From positions 1 through 64,000 of the forward strand of contig NZ_FUZC01000009.1 of NCBI RefSeq assembly GCF_900168115.1: a DNA stretch of 64,000 bases, read 5' to 3'. The number at the start of each line of letters is the position of its first letter. The first letter of the stretch is position 1. This stretch comes from Salegentibacter salinarum (lineage in GTDB: Bacteria > Bacteroidota > Bacteroidia > Flavobacteriales > Flavobacteriaceae). Made by a program: the position numbers and the translations under genes. Below are positions 37,301-45,754 of this stretch, piece by piece. A model generated the notes under the pieces. It was not told where the DNA came from and searched no databases. It saw only the letters and a list, made by a program, of their open reading frames with translations.

Positions 37301-38365
37301 ATGAAAAAAGCGAATTACAAAGTTATTGGTGTGATGTCGGGGACATCCTTAGATGGCATCGATTTGGTCTATGTTAATTTTGATTATAAAAACTCGTGGA
37401 GTTATAAGATATTGAAGGCTGAAACCGTTCCTTACCCTTTAAATTGGCAGGAAACTTTAGCTGCATCTATTAATTATTCTGAAGAACGCTTAGAAGAGCT
37501 AAATAAAAAATACACCAATTTTCTCTCCGGAATTATTTCCCGGTTTATTGAAACCCACCAAATTAAAGATATTGATGCGGTTTGTAGTCATGGGCATACT
37601 ATTAAACATGAGCCCGAAAACAATTATACTTTACAAATTGGGAATTTACCTGAAATTGCTTACCTGTCAGGTCAAACAGTAATTTGCGATTTTAGAGTTC
37701 AAGATGTTGCACTGGGCGGGCAAGGCGCACCACTGGTTCCAATTGGGGATCAGTTGCTTTTTTCAGATTATAAATATTGTCTTAATTTAGGTGGATTCGC
37801 AAATATTTCTACCGAAAAGAAAAGTGAACGCCTGGCTTATGATATTTGTGCCGTAAATACCGTTTTAAATTATTATGCCCAAAAATTAGGAAAAGAGTTT
37901 GACGAAGGCGGAAAACTGGCAGCTTCAGGTAAAGTGAATGAAGAATTACTCAAAAAACTGAATAAGCTGGCTTTTTATAATCAAAAGCCACCAAAATCCT
38001 TAGGCATAGAATGGGTTAAGTCTGAAGTTTTCCCCATTTTGGAAGAATATGAAGAAAACCTTCAGGATATTCTTCACACTTACACCGTTCATGTGGCTCA
38101 GCAGATCTCAAAAACGCTGGATGACGATTCCGATTCTAAGGTTTTTATGACCGGCGGCGGAACATTTAATAATTTTTTAATCAGGCTTTTGAAAAAAGAG
38201 TCTAATTGCCATTTCACGATTCCTTCAGATGAAATTATTAATTATAAAGAGGCTTTGATTTTCGGATTATTAGGTATTTTAAAACTTCGCGATGAGGTAA
38301 ATGTATTAAAATCTGTCACCGGCGCTAAAAAAGATCATTCTTCAGGAGTAATTTATGAGATCTAA
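37301..38365 (+). CDS. anmK: Anhydro-N-acetylmuramic acid kinase
   Basis: A 354-residue sugar kinase that opens the 1,6-anhydro ring and phosphorylates anhydro-MurNAc for cell-wall recycling. The ATG at 37301 gives the family's normal N-terminus (YKVIGVMSGTSLDGIDLVYV); the frame is open to 37238, but only with a TTG start and an untypical extension. The ATP-binding elements are GVMSGTSLDG, the VCSHGHTIKHEP segment and FMTGGGTFNNFLI near the C-terminus. The acidic catalytic region is VICDFRVQDVALGGQGAPLVP. Next gene: a Glu/Leu-type dehydrogenase, 65 nt away with its own -7 box. Confidence 0.95.
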   Translation: MKKANYKVIGVMSGTSLDGIDLVYVNFDYKNSWSYKILKAETVPYPLNWQETLAASINYSEERLEELNKKYTNFLSGIISRFIETHQIKDIDAVCSHGHTIKHEPENNYTLQIGNLPEIAYLSGQTVICDFRVQDVALGGQGAPLVPIGDQLLFSDYKYCLNLGGFANISTEKKSERLAYDICAVNTVLNYYAQKLGKEFDEGGKLAASGKVNEELLKKLNKLAFYNQKPPKSLGIEWVKSEVFPILEEYEENLQDILHTYTVHVAQQISKTLDDDSDSKVFMTGGGTFNNFLIRLLKKESNCHFTIPSDEIINYKEALIFGLLGILKLRDEVNVLKSVTGAKKDHSSGVIYEI

Positions 38366-38404
38366 ACTTTTTGCTGAAAAACTAAAAATATACCGCTTAG
38401 TTTA

Positions 38405-38412
38405 TATATTTG
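38405..38412 (+). promoter_or_regulatory. -7 promoter box of the amino acid dehydrogenase gene
   Basis: TATATTTG matches TAnnTTTG, 18 nt before the ATG at 38431. A -33 TTG at the expected distance is missing. Confidence 0.4.
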
Positions 38413-38430
38413 CGAAAAATTAGAGTATAA

Positions 38431-39657
38431 ATGAAGGAATTATTAAAGTTATACGAAAATAAAGAACCCGAAATAGTTTTTAACTGGAAAGATTCTGAAA
38501 CCGAAGCCGAAGGTTGGACCGTAATCAATTCTTTACGTGGCGGTGCTGCAGGTGGAGGAACCAGGATGCGCGTTGGTTTAGACCAGAATGAAGTGCTTTC
38601 TCTTGCTAAAACCATGGAAGTTAAATTCACAGTTTCAGGTCCTCCAATTGGGGGTGCAAAATCTGGCATAAATTTCGACCCGAACGATCCTCGAAAAAAA
38701 GGCGTGTTAGAGCGTTGGTATAAAGCAGTTTCTCCTTTGTTAAAAAGTTATTACGGCACCGGGGGTGATTTAAATGTAGATGAAATAAACGAGGTAATTC
38801 CAATAACTGAAGATTGCGGGGTTTGGCATCCGCAGGAAGGCGTTTTTAACGGACATTTTAAGCCTAGTGAAGCTGATAAAATAAATAGAATAGGGCAATT
38901 ACGCCAGGGAGTGATTAAAGTTTTGGAAAACACTCGTTTCTCACCAGATGTTACCCGAAAATATACTGTAGCCGATATGATTACCGGTTATGGCGTAGCC
39001 GAATCAGTGAAGCATTACTACGATATTTACGGTGGCGATGTTACAGAGAAAAAGGCAATTGTTCAGGGCTTTGGTAATGTAGGTTCAGCAGCAGCTTATT
39101 ACCTTTCACAAATGGGCGTAAAGATTGTTGGAATAATAGATCGTGCCGGTGGATTAATAAATGAAGACGGATTCACTTTTGACGAAATCACGGAGCTTTT
39201 CCTGAATAAAGAAGGAAATACCCTTAAACACGATAACCTGATTTCTTTTGAAGAAATCAATGAGAAAATATGGGAAATTGATGCAGAGATTTTTGCCCCT
39301 TGTGCTGCGTCCAGATTAATTACCCAGGATCAAATTAATAGTCTTATAAAAAGAAAACTAGAGGTAATTACCAGCGGCGCTAATGTTCCTTTTGCCGATA
39401 AAGAAATTTTCTTTGGTTCGATTATGGAATCTACTGATGAAAAAGTTAGCCTTATTCCAGATTTTATAGCAAACTGCGGAATGGCGAGAGTTTTTGCATA
39501 TTTTATGGAGAGAAGAGTACAAATGACTGATGAATCGATCTTTAATGATACTTCGATGACTATTAAAAATGCAATTCAGAATACTTACGATCATAATAGT
39601 AGTAAAACCAATATAAGTAAGACCGCTTTTGAAGTTGCGCTGAAGCAATTGGTATAA
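38431..39657 (+). CDS. Glu/Leu/Phe/Val-family amino acid dehydrogenase
   Basis: A 408-residue NAD(P)-dependent oxidative deaminase. The glycine-rich substrate segment PPIGGAKSGINFDP (about 70-83) contains the conserved Lys. The catalytic Asp region is YGTGGDLNVDEINEV (about 108-122) and the Rossmann nucleotide site is VQGFGNVGSAAAYYL (about 211-225). The sequence diverges from typical GdhA and resembles the group annotated only as Glu/Leu/Phe/Val dehydrogenase in flavobacteria, so glutamate versus branched-chain substrates stays open. It ends at a separate terminator. Confidence 0.92.
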   Translation: MKELLKLYENKEPEIVFNWKDSETEAEGWTVINSLRGGAAGGGTRMRVGLDQNEVLSLAKTMEVKFTVSGPPIGGAKSGINFDPNDPRKKGVLERWYKAVSPLLKSYYGTGGDLNVDEINEVIPITEDCGVWHPQEGVFNGHFKPSEADKINRIGQLRQGVIKVLENTRFSPDVTRKYTVADMITGYGVAESVKHYYDIYGGDVTEKKAIVQGFGNVGSAAAYYLSQMGVKIVGIIDRAGGLINEDGFTFDEITELFLNKEGNTLKHDNLISFEEINEKIWEIDAEIFAPCAASRLITQDQINSLIKRKLEVITSGANVPFADKEIFFGSIMESTDEKVSLIPDFIANCGMARVFAYFMERRVQMTDESIFNDTSMTIKNAIQNTYDHNSSKTNISKTAFEVALKQLV

Positions 39658-39705
39658 GTTTTTGATTAATCTTTTAATTTTAGTTGATTGAGATTATTCC
39701 TGAAG

Positions 39706-39731
39706 ATCCCGCTTTCGAGTGGGATTTTTTT
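39706..39731 (+). terminator. Terminator of the amino acid dehydrogenase gene
   Basis: An 8-bp stem (ATCCCGCT with AGTGGGAT, one G-T pair) with a short loop is followed by seven T. It lies 49 nt after the stop codon. Confidence 0.85.
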
Positions 39732-39878
39732 ATGAATAAAAATTATTGAAAATCAGCTTCAAAAAATAAAAAACTCCCAATTGGGATAAAGCAGTTTGCA
39801 CTGCTGATTATTTTACTAAATTTGGATTACAATTAAATCTGGTTTATCACGTTACATTAAAAACCCTAATTAAAACCT

Positions 39879-40580
39879 ATGCTATACTTTTTTCAGCAGG
39901 ACGGCGTTGCCGAAGCCGCCCAGGAGGCAGAATCGGTAGTGGAAGAAAAAACCCTGTCTTTATTCGATTTAATGCTAAGTGGTGGCCTTGGAGGCCAAAT
40001 TATTATTCTCATTTTATTTATCCTGTTGTTCGCTGCAGTTTACATTTACTTTGAAAGGCTATTTGCAATAAAATCGGCTAGCCAGGTAGATAAAAATTTT
40101 ATGCTTCAAATTAAGGATAACGTTTTAAACGGAAATATAGAATCGGCTAAAATGCGTTGTGCACAAAGTGATTCTCCCGTTGCCAGGTTAACTGAAAAAG
40201 GAATCTCCCGAATTGGAAGCCCTTTAGAAGATATTAATACGGCTATAGAAAACGCAGGACGCCTGGAAGTTTACAAACTCGAGAAGAATGTAAGTATACT
40301 GGCAACTATTGCCGGTGCCGCCCCAATGATCGGGTTCCTGGGTACCGTAATCGGTATGGTAATTGCTTTTCATGAGTTAGCAACAAGTAGTGGCCAGGCG
40401 CAAATGGGAGCACTGGCAGAGGGTATTTATACCGCGATGACCACAACCGTTGCCGGACTGATTGTAGGTATTATCGCTTATATTGGTTATAACCATTTAG
40501 TGGTGAAGACCGATAAAGTGGTCCACCAAATGGAAGCTACTGCAGTAGATTTCCTTGACCTGTTAAACGAGCCCGCTTAA
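39879..40580 (+). CDS. exbB: MotA/TolQ/ExbB proton channel family protein
   Basis: A 233-residue inner-membrane protein with three membrane helices (about 35-57, 145-170 and 185-207). The conserved signature is in the second and third helices: TIAGAAPMIGFLGTVIGMVIAF (in parts) and GIYTAMTTTVAGLIVGIIAY. It forms the pentameric proton channel of the TonB system. An N-terminal stretch (1-30) with many Glu and Ala is periplasmic. It is the first gene of an ExbB-ExbD-TonB operon with 1-nt and 8-nt gaps. Confidence 0.94.
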   Translation: MLYFFQQDGVAEAAQEAESVVEEKTLSLFDLMLSGGLGGQIIILILFILLFAAVYIYFERLFAIKSASQVDKNFMLQIKDNVLNGNIESAKMRCAQSDSPVARLTEKGISRIGSPLEDINTAIENAGRLEVYKLEKNVSILATIAGAAPMIGFLGTVIGMVIAFHELATSSGQAQMGALAEGIYTAMTTTVAGLIVGIIAYIGYNHLVVKTDKVVHQMEATAVDFLDLLNEPA

Positions 40581-40581
40581 T

Positions 40582-40974
40582 ATGAATTTAAGAGGAAGAA
40601 ATAAAATTAGCCCCGAGTTCAGCATGAGCTCAATGACAGATATTGTATTCCTGCTGTTGATCTTTTTCATGCTTACCTCGCCGGTTATCACTCCGGAAGC
40701 TTTAGACCTAATACTTCCAAAAGCTAAAGGAAAAACGACCAGTGTTCAAAATGTAGCGGTAAGTATTACTAAAGATCTTCAATTCTATGTAGACGATGAG
40801 CGTATTTCACAGTCCGCATTAGAAAGCACTTTAAGAACCAAGCTCTCAGGTGAAGAAACGCCCACAATAATTTTGAGGGCGGAAGAAGGTGTTCCTATAG
40901 AAAAAGCGGTAAATGTTATGGATATCGCAAACCGAAATAGTTATAAAATCGTACTCGCGGTTAAACCCGAATAA
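40582..40974 (+). CDS. exbD: Biopolymer transporter ExbD/TolR
   Basis: A 130-residue protein with one membrane helix (about residues 20-40). This carries the essential Asp in SMTDIVFLLLIFFML, the proton-carrying residue of the ExbB-ExbD motor. The periplasmic domain (about 55-130) begins NVAVSITKDLQFYVDDE and ends with YKIVLAVKPE. It pairs with the adjacent ExbB. The exported protein at 58654-59052 resembles this periplasmic domain without the motor helix. Confidence 0.94.
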   Translation: MNLRGRNKISPEFSMSSMTDIVFLLLIFFMLTSPVITPEALDLILPKAKGKTTSVQNVAVSITKDLQFYVDDERISQSALESTLRTKLSGEETPTIILRAEEGVPIEKAVNVMDIANRNSYKIVLAVKPE

Positions 40975-40982
40975 ATCTAATT

Positions 40983-41801
40983 ATGTTAGAAACCAAACAC
41001 GAAAAAAAATCTTTTACCATCACGGTTATCTTACACGTGCTGTTAATTGCATTGCTATTTCTGTTGGGCTTTAAATACTTAGATCCGCCACCAGAGAGTG
41101 GTATTGCTATAAATTTTGGAACTTCTGAAGTTGGTTCAGGAGAAGAACAACCTACAGAGCCGGTAAAATCTGCCCCGCAGCAAACCACCGTGCCGGAAAC
41201 CCAAACCCAGCCGGAACCGGTTGTGGAAGAAGAAGTGGTGACACAGGAAATTGAAGAAGCTCCGGTAATTGAGGAAAAGAAAGAACCAACGCCTGTAAAA
41301 GAACAGGAACCTGAAAAACCTGTAGAGGAACCGCCGGCAGAAAAACCTGAACCTAAACCCGACCAGTCTACTACCGATGCTATGAGTAGTATTTTGAACG
41401 GCCCGGAACGTTCCGGCACTGAAAGTGGTGGAGAAGGTAACGATAATCAGGCTGGCGATAAAGGAGATCCTGATGGTGATCCTAACGCGAGTTCCTATTA
41501 CGGGACCGGTTCTGGCCTGGATGGGGATGGTAATTATCGCTTAGGCGGAAGACGAGCATTAAATAAAGAAAAATTTGTACAGGATTGTAATGAATCCGGG
41601 ATTGTAGTGGTTCGTATAGAAGTAAACCAAAACGGCCAGGTTATTAATGCCACGCCGGGTGTAAAAGGAACTACCAACAGTGCTTCCTGCTTAACAGATC
41701 CTGCTAAGCGTGCTGCAATGGCAACTCGTTTTAATAGTGATAGTAATGCTCCGTCACGCCAGGTGGGCACAATTATTTATAACTTCAAACTTTCTGAATA
41801 A
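40983..41801 (+). CDS. tonB: Energy transducer TonB-like protein
   Basis: A 272-residue protein with an N-terminal membrane helix (about 12-33), a long Pro/Glu/Thr/Val-rich spacer (about 45-125) that would span the periplasm, a Gly/Asp-rich segment and a C-terminal TonB-type domain (about 190-272; IVVVRIEVNQNGQVINATPGV). It should connect ExbB-ExbD to outer-membrane receptors such as the one at 10.1 kb. Its spacer is Pro-Glu rather than Pro-Lys rich, as in many Bacteroidota. It is directly followed by folC with no gap. Confidence 0.9.
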   Translation: MLETKHEKKSFTITVILHVLLIALLFLLGFKYLDPPPESGIAINFGTSEVGSGEEQPTEPVKSAPQQTTVPETQTQPEPVVEEEVVTQEIEEAPVIEEKKEPTPVKEQEPEKPVEEPPAEKPEPKPDQSTTDAMSSILNGPERSGTESGGEGNDNQAGDKGDPDGDPNASSYYGTGSGLDGDGNYRLGGRRALNKEKFVQDCNESGIVVVRIEVNQNGQVINATPGVKGTTNSASCLTDPAKRAAMATRFNSDSNAPSRQVGTIIYNFKLSE

Positions 41802-43022
41802 GTGGAGGCCTATACAAAAACTGTTGAATGGATGTTTCAGCAGTTGCCTATGTTCCAAAGAGTAGGAGCACAGGCATTCAAAAAAGATCTTTCCCGCACA
41901 ATTAAACTTGCCGAGCATTTAGCTAATCCTCAAAGGGAATTTAAGTCGGTTCATATTGCCGGTACCAATGGAAAAGGTTCTACCAGTCATATGCTAGCTG
42001 CAGTATTACAGGAAGCCGGTTATAAAGTTGGGTTATATACTTCTCCTCATTTAAAAGATTTTCGAGAGCGAATTAAAGTCAATGGCAAATTTATTCCGAA
42101 GAAAAATGTTGTTGGTTTTATTAAGGAGCATAAAGATTTTCTAACAGAAAATGAACTTTCCTTTTTTGAAATGACCGTAGGTATGGCTTTCGATCATTTT
42201 GCCCGGGAAAAAGTAGATATTGCTGTAATTGAAGTAGGATTAGGCGGTCGCCTTGACTCAACTAATATCATTACTCCTGAAGTTTCAGTTATCACCAATA
42301 TAGGCTTGGATCACACTGCATTTTTAGGAGAAACACTGCCTGAAATTGCTTCTGAAAAAGCCGGGATAATAAAAGATAATATTCCTGTAATAATAGGCGA
42401 AAAACAAAAAGAAACCACCGCCATTTTTACAAAAAAAGCTCAGCAACATAATTCAGAAATCTATTTTGCTGAAAAGTTAAAATTCGATAAATATCATACC
42501 GATCTTAAAGGTGATTACCAGAACAAGAATATTAAAAGTGTCCTTGGAGCGGTAAAAGTGTTACGCCAAAAAGGCTGGGAAATTCCAGAAGAATGTCTCA
42601 AAAACGGACTTAATAGTGTGAAACTACACACTTCGCTGCAGGGGCGTTGGGATATTTTAAAGGAAAAACCGAAAGTGATTTGCGATACTGCACATAATAC
42701 TGAAGGTTTAACTTTAGTTTTTAAACAGCTTAAAAAAGAAAAATTTCAACATTTACATATTGTAATGGGTGTGGTGAACGATAAAGATTTGGGAAAAATA
42801 TTGCCTTTATTTCCAGAATCAGCGATTTATTATTTTTCAAAACCCGATGTTCCCCGCGGATTGGAAGCTGAAATTTTACAACAAAAAGCTGCTGCATATG
42901 GGATGGAAGGCAGGGTATTTAATTCGGTTTCAGAAGCCTACGATGCTGCTGTAGAAGCGGCTTTGGATGAAGATTTGATTTTCGTTGGCGGGAGTACTTT
43001 TACAGTCGCTGAAATAATTTAA
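41802..43022 (+). CDS. folC: Bifunctional folylpolyglutamate synthase / dihydrofolate synthase
   Basis: A 406-residue Mur-ligase-type enzyme that adds glutamate to folates. The ATP-binding loop HIAGTNGKGSTSHMLAAVL is near 51-69, with the family's folate-site segment DFRERIKVNGKFIP and the GLGGRLDSTN motif near 146-155. The C-terminal domain includes ICDTAHNTEGL and DKDLGKILPLFP. GTG at 41802 is used as start because the residues it adds (YTKTVEWMFQQLPMFQR) match the family's N-terminus; the next ATG would cut this. It begins on the base after the tonB stop codon. Confidence 0.95.
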   Translation: MEAYTKTVEWMFQQLPMFQRVGAQAFKKDLSRTIKLAEHLANPQREFKSVHIAGTNGKGSTSHMLAAVLQEAGYKVGLYTSPHLKDFRERIKVNGKFIPKKNVVGFIKEHKDFLTENELSFFEMTVGMAFDHFAREKVDIAVIEVGLGGRLDSTNIITPEVSVITNIGLDHTAFLGETLPEIASEKAGIIKDNIPVIIGEKQKETTAIFTKKAQQHNSEIYFAEKLKFDKYHTDLKGDYQNKNIKSVLGAVKVLRQKGWEIPEECLKNGLNSVKLHTSLQGRWDILKEKPKVICDTAHNTEGLTLVFKQLKKEKFQHLHIVMGVVNDKDLGKILPLFPESAIYYFSKPDVPRGLEAEILQQKAAAYGMEGRVFNSVSEAYDAAVEAALDEDLIFVGGSTFTVAEII

Positions 43023-43039
43023 TTTTTTTGAAATTTTTC

Positions 43040-43070
43040 TTGGTGTAGATTAAAAACTAATCTATATTTG
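43040..43070 (+). promoter_or_regulatory. Promoter of the tRNA-Val genes
   Basis: TTG (43040-43042), a 20-nt spacer and TATATTTG (43063-43070) match both Bacteroidota promoter elements. The predicted start is about 14 nt before the first tRNA. Confidence 0.7.
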
Positions 43071-43088
43071 CATCCGCATTCAGGAATA

Positions 43089-43163
43089 GGGCGCGTAGCT
43101 CAGTTGGTTCAGAGCACTTGGTTTACACCCAAGGGGTCAGGGGTTCGAATCCCTTCGCGCCCA
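43089..43163 (+). tRNA. tRNA-Val (anticodon TAC), copy 1
   Basis: 75 nt with the full cloverleaf: acceptor GGGCGCG/CGCGCCC, D arm TAGCTCAGTTGG, anticodon stem CTTGG/CCAAG around loop TTTACAC (anticodon TAC) and T arm GGGGTTCGAATCCC. CCA is not encoded. It is identical to copy 2. Confidence 0.97.
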
Positions 43164-43172
43164 CAGAAATTG

Positions 43173-43203
43173 AAAAGGCTTCTATAAAAGGAAGCCTTTT
43201 TTT
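43173..43203 (+). terminator. Terminator between the two tRNA-Val genes
   Basis: A 10-bp stem (AAAAGGCTTC with GAAGCCTTTT) is followed by further T. It suggests that each tRNA gene has its own end, although both may be read from the single upstream promoter. Confidence 0.85.
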
Positions 43204-43241
43204 AGCTTTCAAGTATTAAAGTCAAATTTATTGAAATTAAG

Positions 43242-43316
43242 GGGCGCGTAGCTCAGTTGGTTCAGAGCACTTGGTTTACACCCAAGGGGTCAGGGGTTCG
43301 AATCCCTTCGCGCCCA
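43242..43316 (+). tRNA. tRNA-Val (anticodon TAC), copy 2
   Basis: An exact 75-nt duplicate of the first tRNA-Val, 78 nt downstream. All arms are paired and the anticodon loop is TTTACAC. No promoter of its own is evident. Confidence 0.97.
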
Positions 43317-43326
43317 CAGAAGATTG

Positions 43327-43354
43327 AAGGTTTCCAATTCGGGAACCTTTTTTT
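43327..43354 (+). terminator. Terminator after tRNA-Val copy 2
   Basis: A 9-bp stem (AAGGTTTCC with GGGAACCTT, one G-T pair) is followed by seven T. Confidence 0.85.
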
Positions 43355-43365
43355 ATTTTGTAATT

Positions 43366-43424
43366 TGTAGCTCAGTCGATTCAGAGCATCCCGATTTCAC
43401 ATCGGTAGGGTCAGGGAATGAATC
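43366..43424 (+). pseudogene. tRNA remnant
   Basis: TGTAGCTCAGTCGATTCAGAGCA matches the D-arm region of the tRNA-Val copies (given here in two parts: TGTAGCTCAG and TCGATTCAGAGCA). It continues with an anticodon-arm-like CCGA/TCGG hairpin around TTTCACA and then GGTCAGGGAATGAATC, in which the T loop is destroyed. No acceptor pairing exists on either side. It looks like a decayed third tRNA, not a functional gene. Confidence 0.6.
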
Positions 43425-43449
43425 AAAAATGGCAGGCAATCTATATAAG

Positions 43450-43487
43450 AAGAACCCTCAAAGGTTTTCAAATCTGTGAGGGTTCTT
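43450..43487 (-). terminator. Hairpin at the end of the flavoprotein gene
   Basis: AAGAACCCTCA and TGAGGGTTCTT form an 11-bp outer stem around an imperfect inner helix. It touches the stop codon of the minus-strand gene. It resembles the hemL terminator in its core, and the minus-strand tail is T-rich. Confidence 0.55.
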
Positions 43488-44538
43488 AGGCAAGCGTTTT
43501 CTCTTCCGTTTTAATATAATTCGCCAGATATTCTGCATCTTTTTTAATTCCACCTAAAGTTGCAGAGCCCCGTGTATGCAACCAGGGAAGGCCTATAAAA
43601 TATAGTCCTTTAATATTACTGATACCACGATTGTGTTTTGGGTAGCCGTCTTTAGAAAACTCGAGACCTTCTATCCAGCTAAAATTAGGTCGGTAGCCGG
43701 TGGCCCAGACGATATTTTTTAAGTCTTCAATTTCGCGTTTTTCGGTAATTATAATTTCACCTTTAGCGTCCTGGGTTTTTCCGACTGGAATTACATTTTT
43801 TCGTTTTAGGATGTTTTTTACATCCGTTCCGATAATGGGTTGTTTTGACTGACTTAACTTTCTCCCGAGCCAGGATTTTCGGCTAAAACTTAGGAAACCA
43901 ATTTTTGTGAACCACCACCATAATGTTTTTCCTAAAATTTCCTGTGGAAGCACCCTTACCTTGGTGGTCCCGGAAAAATAAGTGGTTCTATTGGTTTTGG
44001 AAATTTCGTCGAGAATTTGAAAACCCGAATCTCCCGCACCTGCAACCATTGCCGCACCTTCCTGTAATTGTCCCGGATTTTTATAATAGTTACTGTGAAT
44101 CTGGAAAACTTCTTCTGAAATTTTCTTCGAAAAAGAAGGCGTATAAGGAATATGAAACGGCCCGGTGGCAATCACTACATTTTGTGACTTTATTTCTCCG
44201 TTTTGATGCTTCAAAATAAAACAATCATCTTTCTTCCTGATCTGTTCTATCAGCGTATTTAATTTAATTTTAATATCAAATTCTGCTACATAATTTTTAA
44301 AATAGTGGGCAACATCTTCTTTGGTAGGATAATAGCCTTTTTCTGCAGGAAATTCCATTCCCGGAAGATTATTGAATTCTGAAGGTGTAAAAAGTTTAAG
44401 GGAATCCCAACGGTTTAACCACGAAGCACCAACTTCCATTTCCTTATCTACCACCACATAATCTTTACCCATTTTACTGAGGTAGTAAGCCATTGAAAGT
44501 CCGGCCTGTGCACCACCAACAATTACAAAATCCAACAT
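43486..44538 (-). CDS. FAD-dependent NAD(P)-binding oxidoreductase (flavin monooxygenase-like)
   Basis: A 350-residue flavoprotein with an N-terminal FAD fold (FVIVGGAQAGLSMAYYLSK, about 4-22) and a second nucleotide site (VAGAGDSGFQILDEI, about 160-174) for NAD(P)H. The layout matches the CzcO/YwqM-like group of putative flavoprotein monooxygenases, including WLNRWDSLKLFTP. The segment IVWATGYRPNFSWI (about 275-288) is the usual ATG-type motif near the end. The substrate is not known. It stands alone between the tRNA cluster and the divergent creatininase gene; a -7 box TATCTTTG on the minus strand (44562-44555) could drive it. Confidence 0.87.
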   Translation of the reverse strand: MLDFVIVGGAQAGLSMAYYLSKMGKDYVVVDKEMEVGASWLNRWDSLKLFTPSEFNNLPGMEFPAEKGYYPTKEDVAHYFKNYVAEFDIKIKLNTLIEQIRKKDDCFILKHQNGEIKSQNVVIATGPFHIPYTPSFSKKISEEVFQIHSNYYKNPGQLQEGAAMVAGAGDSGFQILDEISKTNRTTYFSGTTKVRVLPQEILGKTLWWWFTKIGFLSFSRKSWLGRKLSQSKQPIIGTDVKNILKRKNVIPVGKTQDAKGEIIITEKREIEDLKNIVWATGYRPNFSWIEGLEFSKDGYPKHNRGISNIKGLYFIGLPWLHTRGSATLGGIKKDAEYLANYIKTEEKTLA

Positions 44539-44632
44539 TGATTTTAATTTTAATCAAAGATAGGTTTTAATTTCTGCCCTATAAATCCGAGTGAATTGCA
44601 CAGAATTATTAATTTTAAATGAAATTAAGTTT

Positions 44633-45406
44633 ATGGAAAGAAAGATAAGGCCGTACGTTATGGCCGAAACCAATTGGAAGCACGTTAAAGCAGAAGATTT
44701 TAGGATAGCTGTTTTGCCCTGGGGAGCTACCGAAGCGCATAATTATCACCTGCCTTATGCTACGGATAATATTCTTGCCGAAGAAGCTGCTATAAGCGCA
44801 GCCCGCAAAGCCTGGCTAAAGAATGCGAAAGCAGTGGTTTTGCCTACAATTCCGTTTGGAGTAAATACCGGGCAAATGGATGTTAAACTATGCATGAATC
44901 TTAATCCCAGTACTCAATATGCTATTTTAAAAGATGTGGCGCAGGTTTTAGAGAAACATAAAATCAATAAACTGGTAATTCTCAACGCCCATGGCGGAAA
45001 CAATTTTAAGCAAATGATCAGGGAATTAAGCCTTGAATTTCCGGAGATTTTTGCTTGTTCCGTAAACTGGTGGCAGGTTACAGATGCAAAACCTTATTTT
45101 GAAGAGCCTGGCGACCATGCAGGTGAACTAGAAACCGCGGCTGTAATGCATTTACGACCGGAGTTAGTTTTGCCCCTGGAAGAAGCGGGAGACGGCAGCG
45201 CCAAAACTTTTAAAATTAAAGCTTTAAAGGAAGGTTGGGCGAGTGCGCAACGGGAATGGACTCAGGTTACCGAAGATACCGGGGTAGGAAACCCTAAAGC
45301 TGCAACTGCAGAAAAGGGAAAAATTTTCTTTGAAAAAGCAACCGATATGATTGCTGATTTCTTCCAAGACTTACACGAGGCCGATCTCCAAGACATGTAC
45401 CAATAA
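44633..45406 (+). CDS. Creatininase-family amidohydrolase
   Basis: A 257-residue cytoplasmic metalloenzyme. ATG at 44633 is chosen; the frame extends to 44591, but with residues not seen in the family. Metal-binding motifs are LPWGATEAHNYHLPYATDN (about 30-48, Glu, His and Asp ligands), NAHGGNNF (about 118-125) and DHAGELETA (about 156-164). The family includes creatininase and enzymes acting on cyclic amides or formamides in nucleotide and cofactor pathways; the substrate here is unknown. LrgA and LrgB genes follow 15 nt later in the same direction. Confidence 0.87.
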   Translation: MERKIRPYVMAETNWKHVKAEDFRIAVLPWGATEAHNYHLPYATDNILAEEAAISAARKAWLKNAKAVVLPTIPFGVNTGQMDVKLCMNLNPSTQYAILKDVAQVLEKHKINKLVILNAHGGNNFKQMIRELSLEFPEIFACSVNWWQVTDAKPYFEEPGDHAGELETAAVMHLRPELVLPLEEAGDGSAKTFKIKALKEGWASAQREWTQVTEDTGVGNPKAATAEKGKIFFEKATDMIADFFQDLHEADLQDMYQ

Positions 45407-45421
45407 CTTCTAAAAATCGCT

Positions 45422-45754
45422 ATGCTTAAAGCCTTAGCTTATATTTTTGGATTTTTACTTTTAGGTGAGTTAATCACCTATTTTTTTGAACTCCCAATCG
45501 CCGGCAATATCCTGGGGATGTTCCTTATTTTCTTAGCTTTAAGATTAAAAATAATAAAACTTCAGGATGTAAAACCAGCCTCAGATAAGCTTATAAAATA
45601 CCTGGTTCTGTTCTTTATTCCCTATGGTGTAGGATTAATGGTTTATTTTGAGATCATTGCGAATTACTGGTTGCCAATTTCGGTAGCGGTAATTGCCAGC
45701 ACAGTAATCACACTTTATATTTCAGCAATAATTATTGAAAAATTCGGGAAGTAA
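45422..45754 (+). CDS. CidA/LrgA family membrane protein
   Basis: A 110-residue protein of four membrane helices. The LrgA signature is PIAGNILGMFLIFLALRL (about 26-43), with KLIKYLVLFFIPYGVGLMVYF (in parts) in the third helix region. LrgA/CidA proteins are holin-like and form membrane channels that affect lysis, membrane potential or small-molecule export. It overlaps lrgB by one base (TAATG). Confidence 0.92.
   Translation: MLKALAYIFGFLLLGELITYFFELPIAGNILGMFLIFLALRLKIIKLQDVKPASDKLIKYLVLFFIPYGVGLMVYFEIIANYWLPISVAVIASTVITLYISAIIIEKFGK

Noticed and set aside
40961-41419. Minus-strand 152-codon frame opposite tonB
   Set aside because: Ser/Gly-rich antisense product of the Pro/Glu-rich TonB spacer; the plus-strand gene is clear.
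43366-43424. Functional tRNA reading UGA (apparent TCA anticodon)
   Set aside because: The acceptor stem does not pair, the T loop is lost and the anticodon stem has only four pairs, so it is called a remnant.
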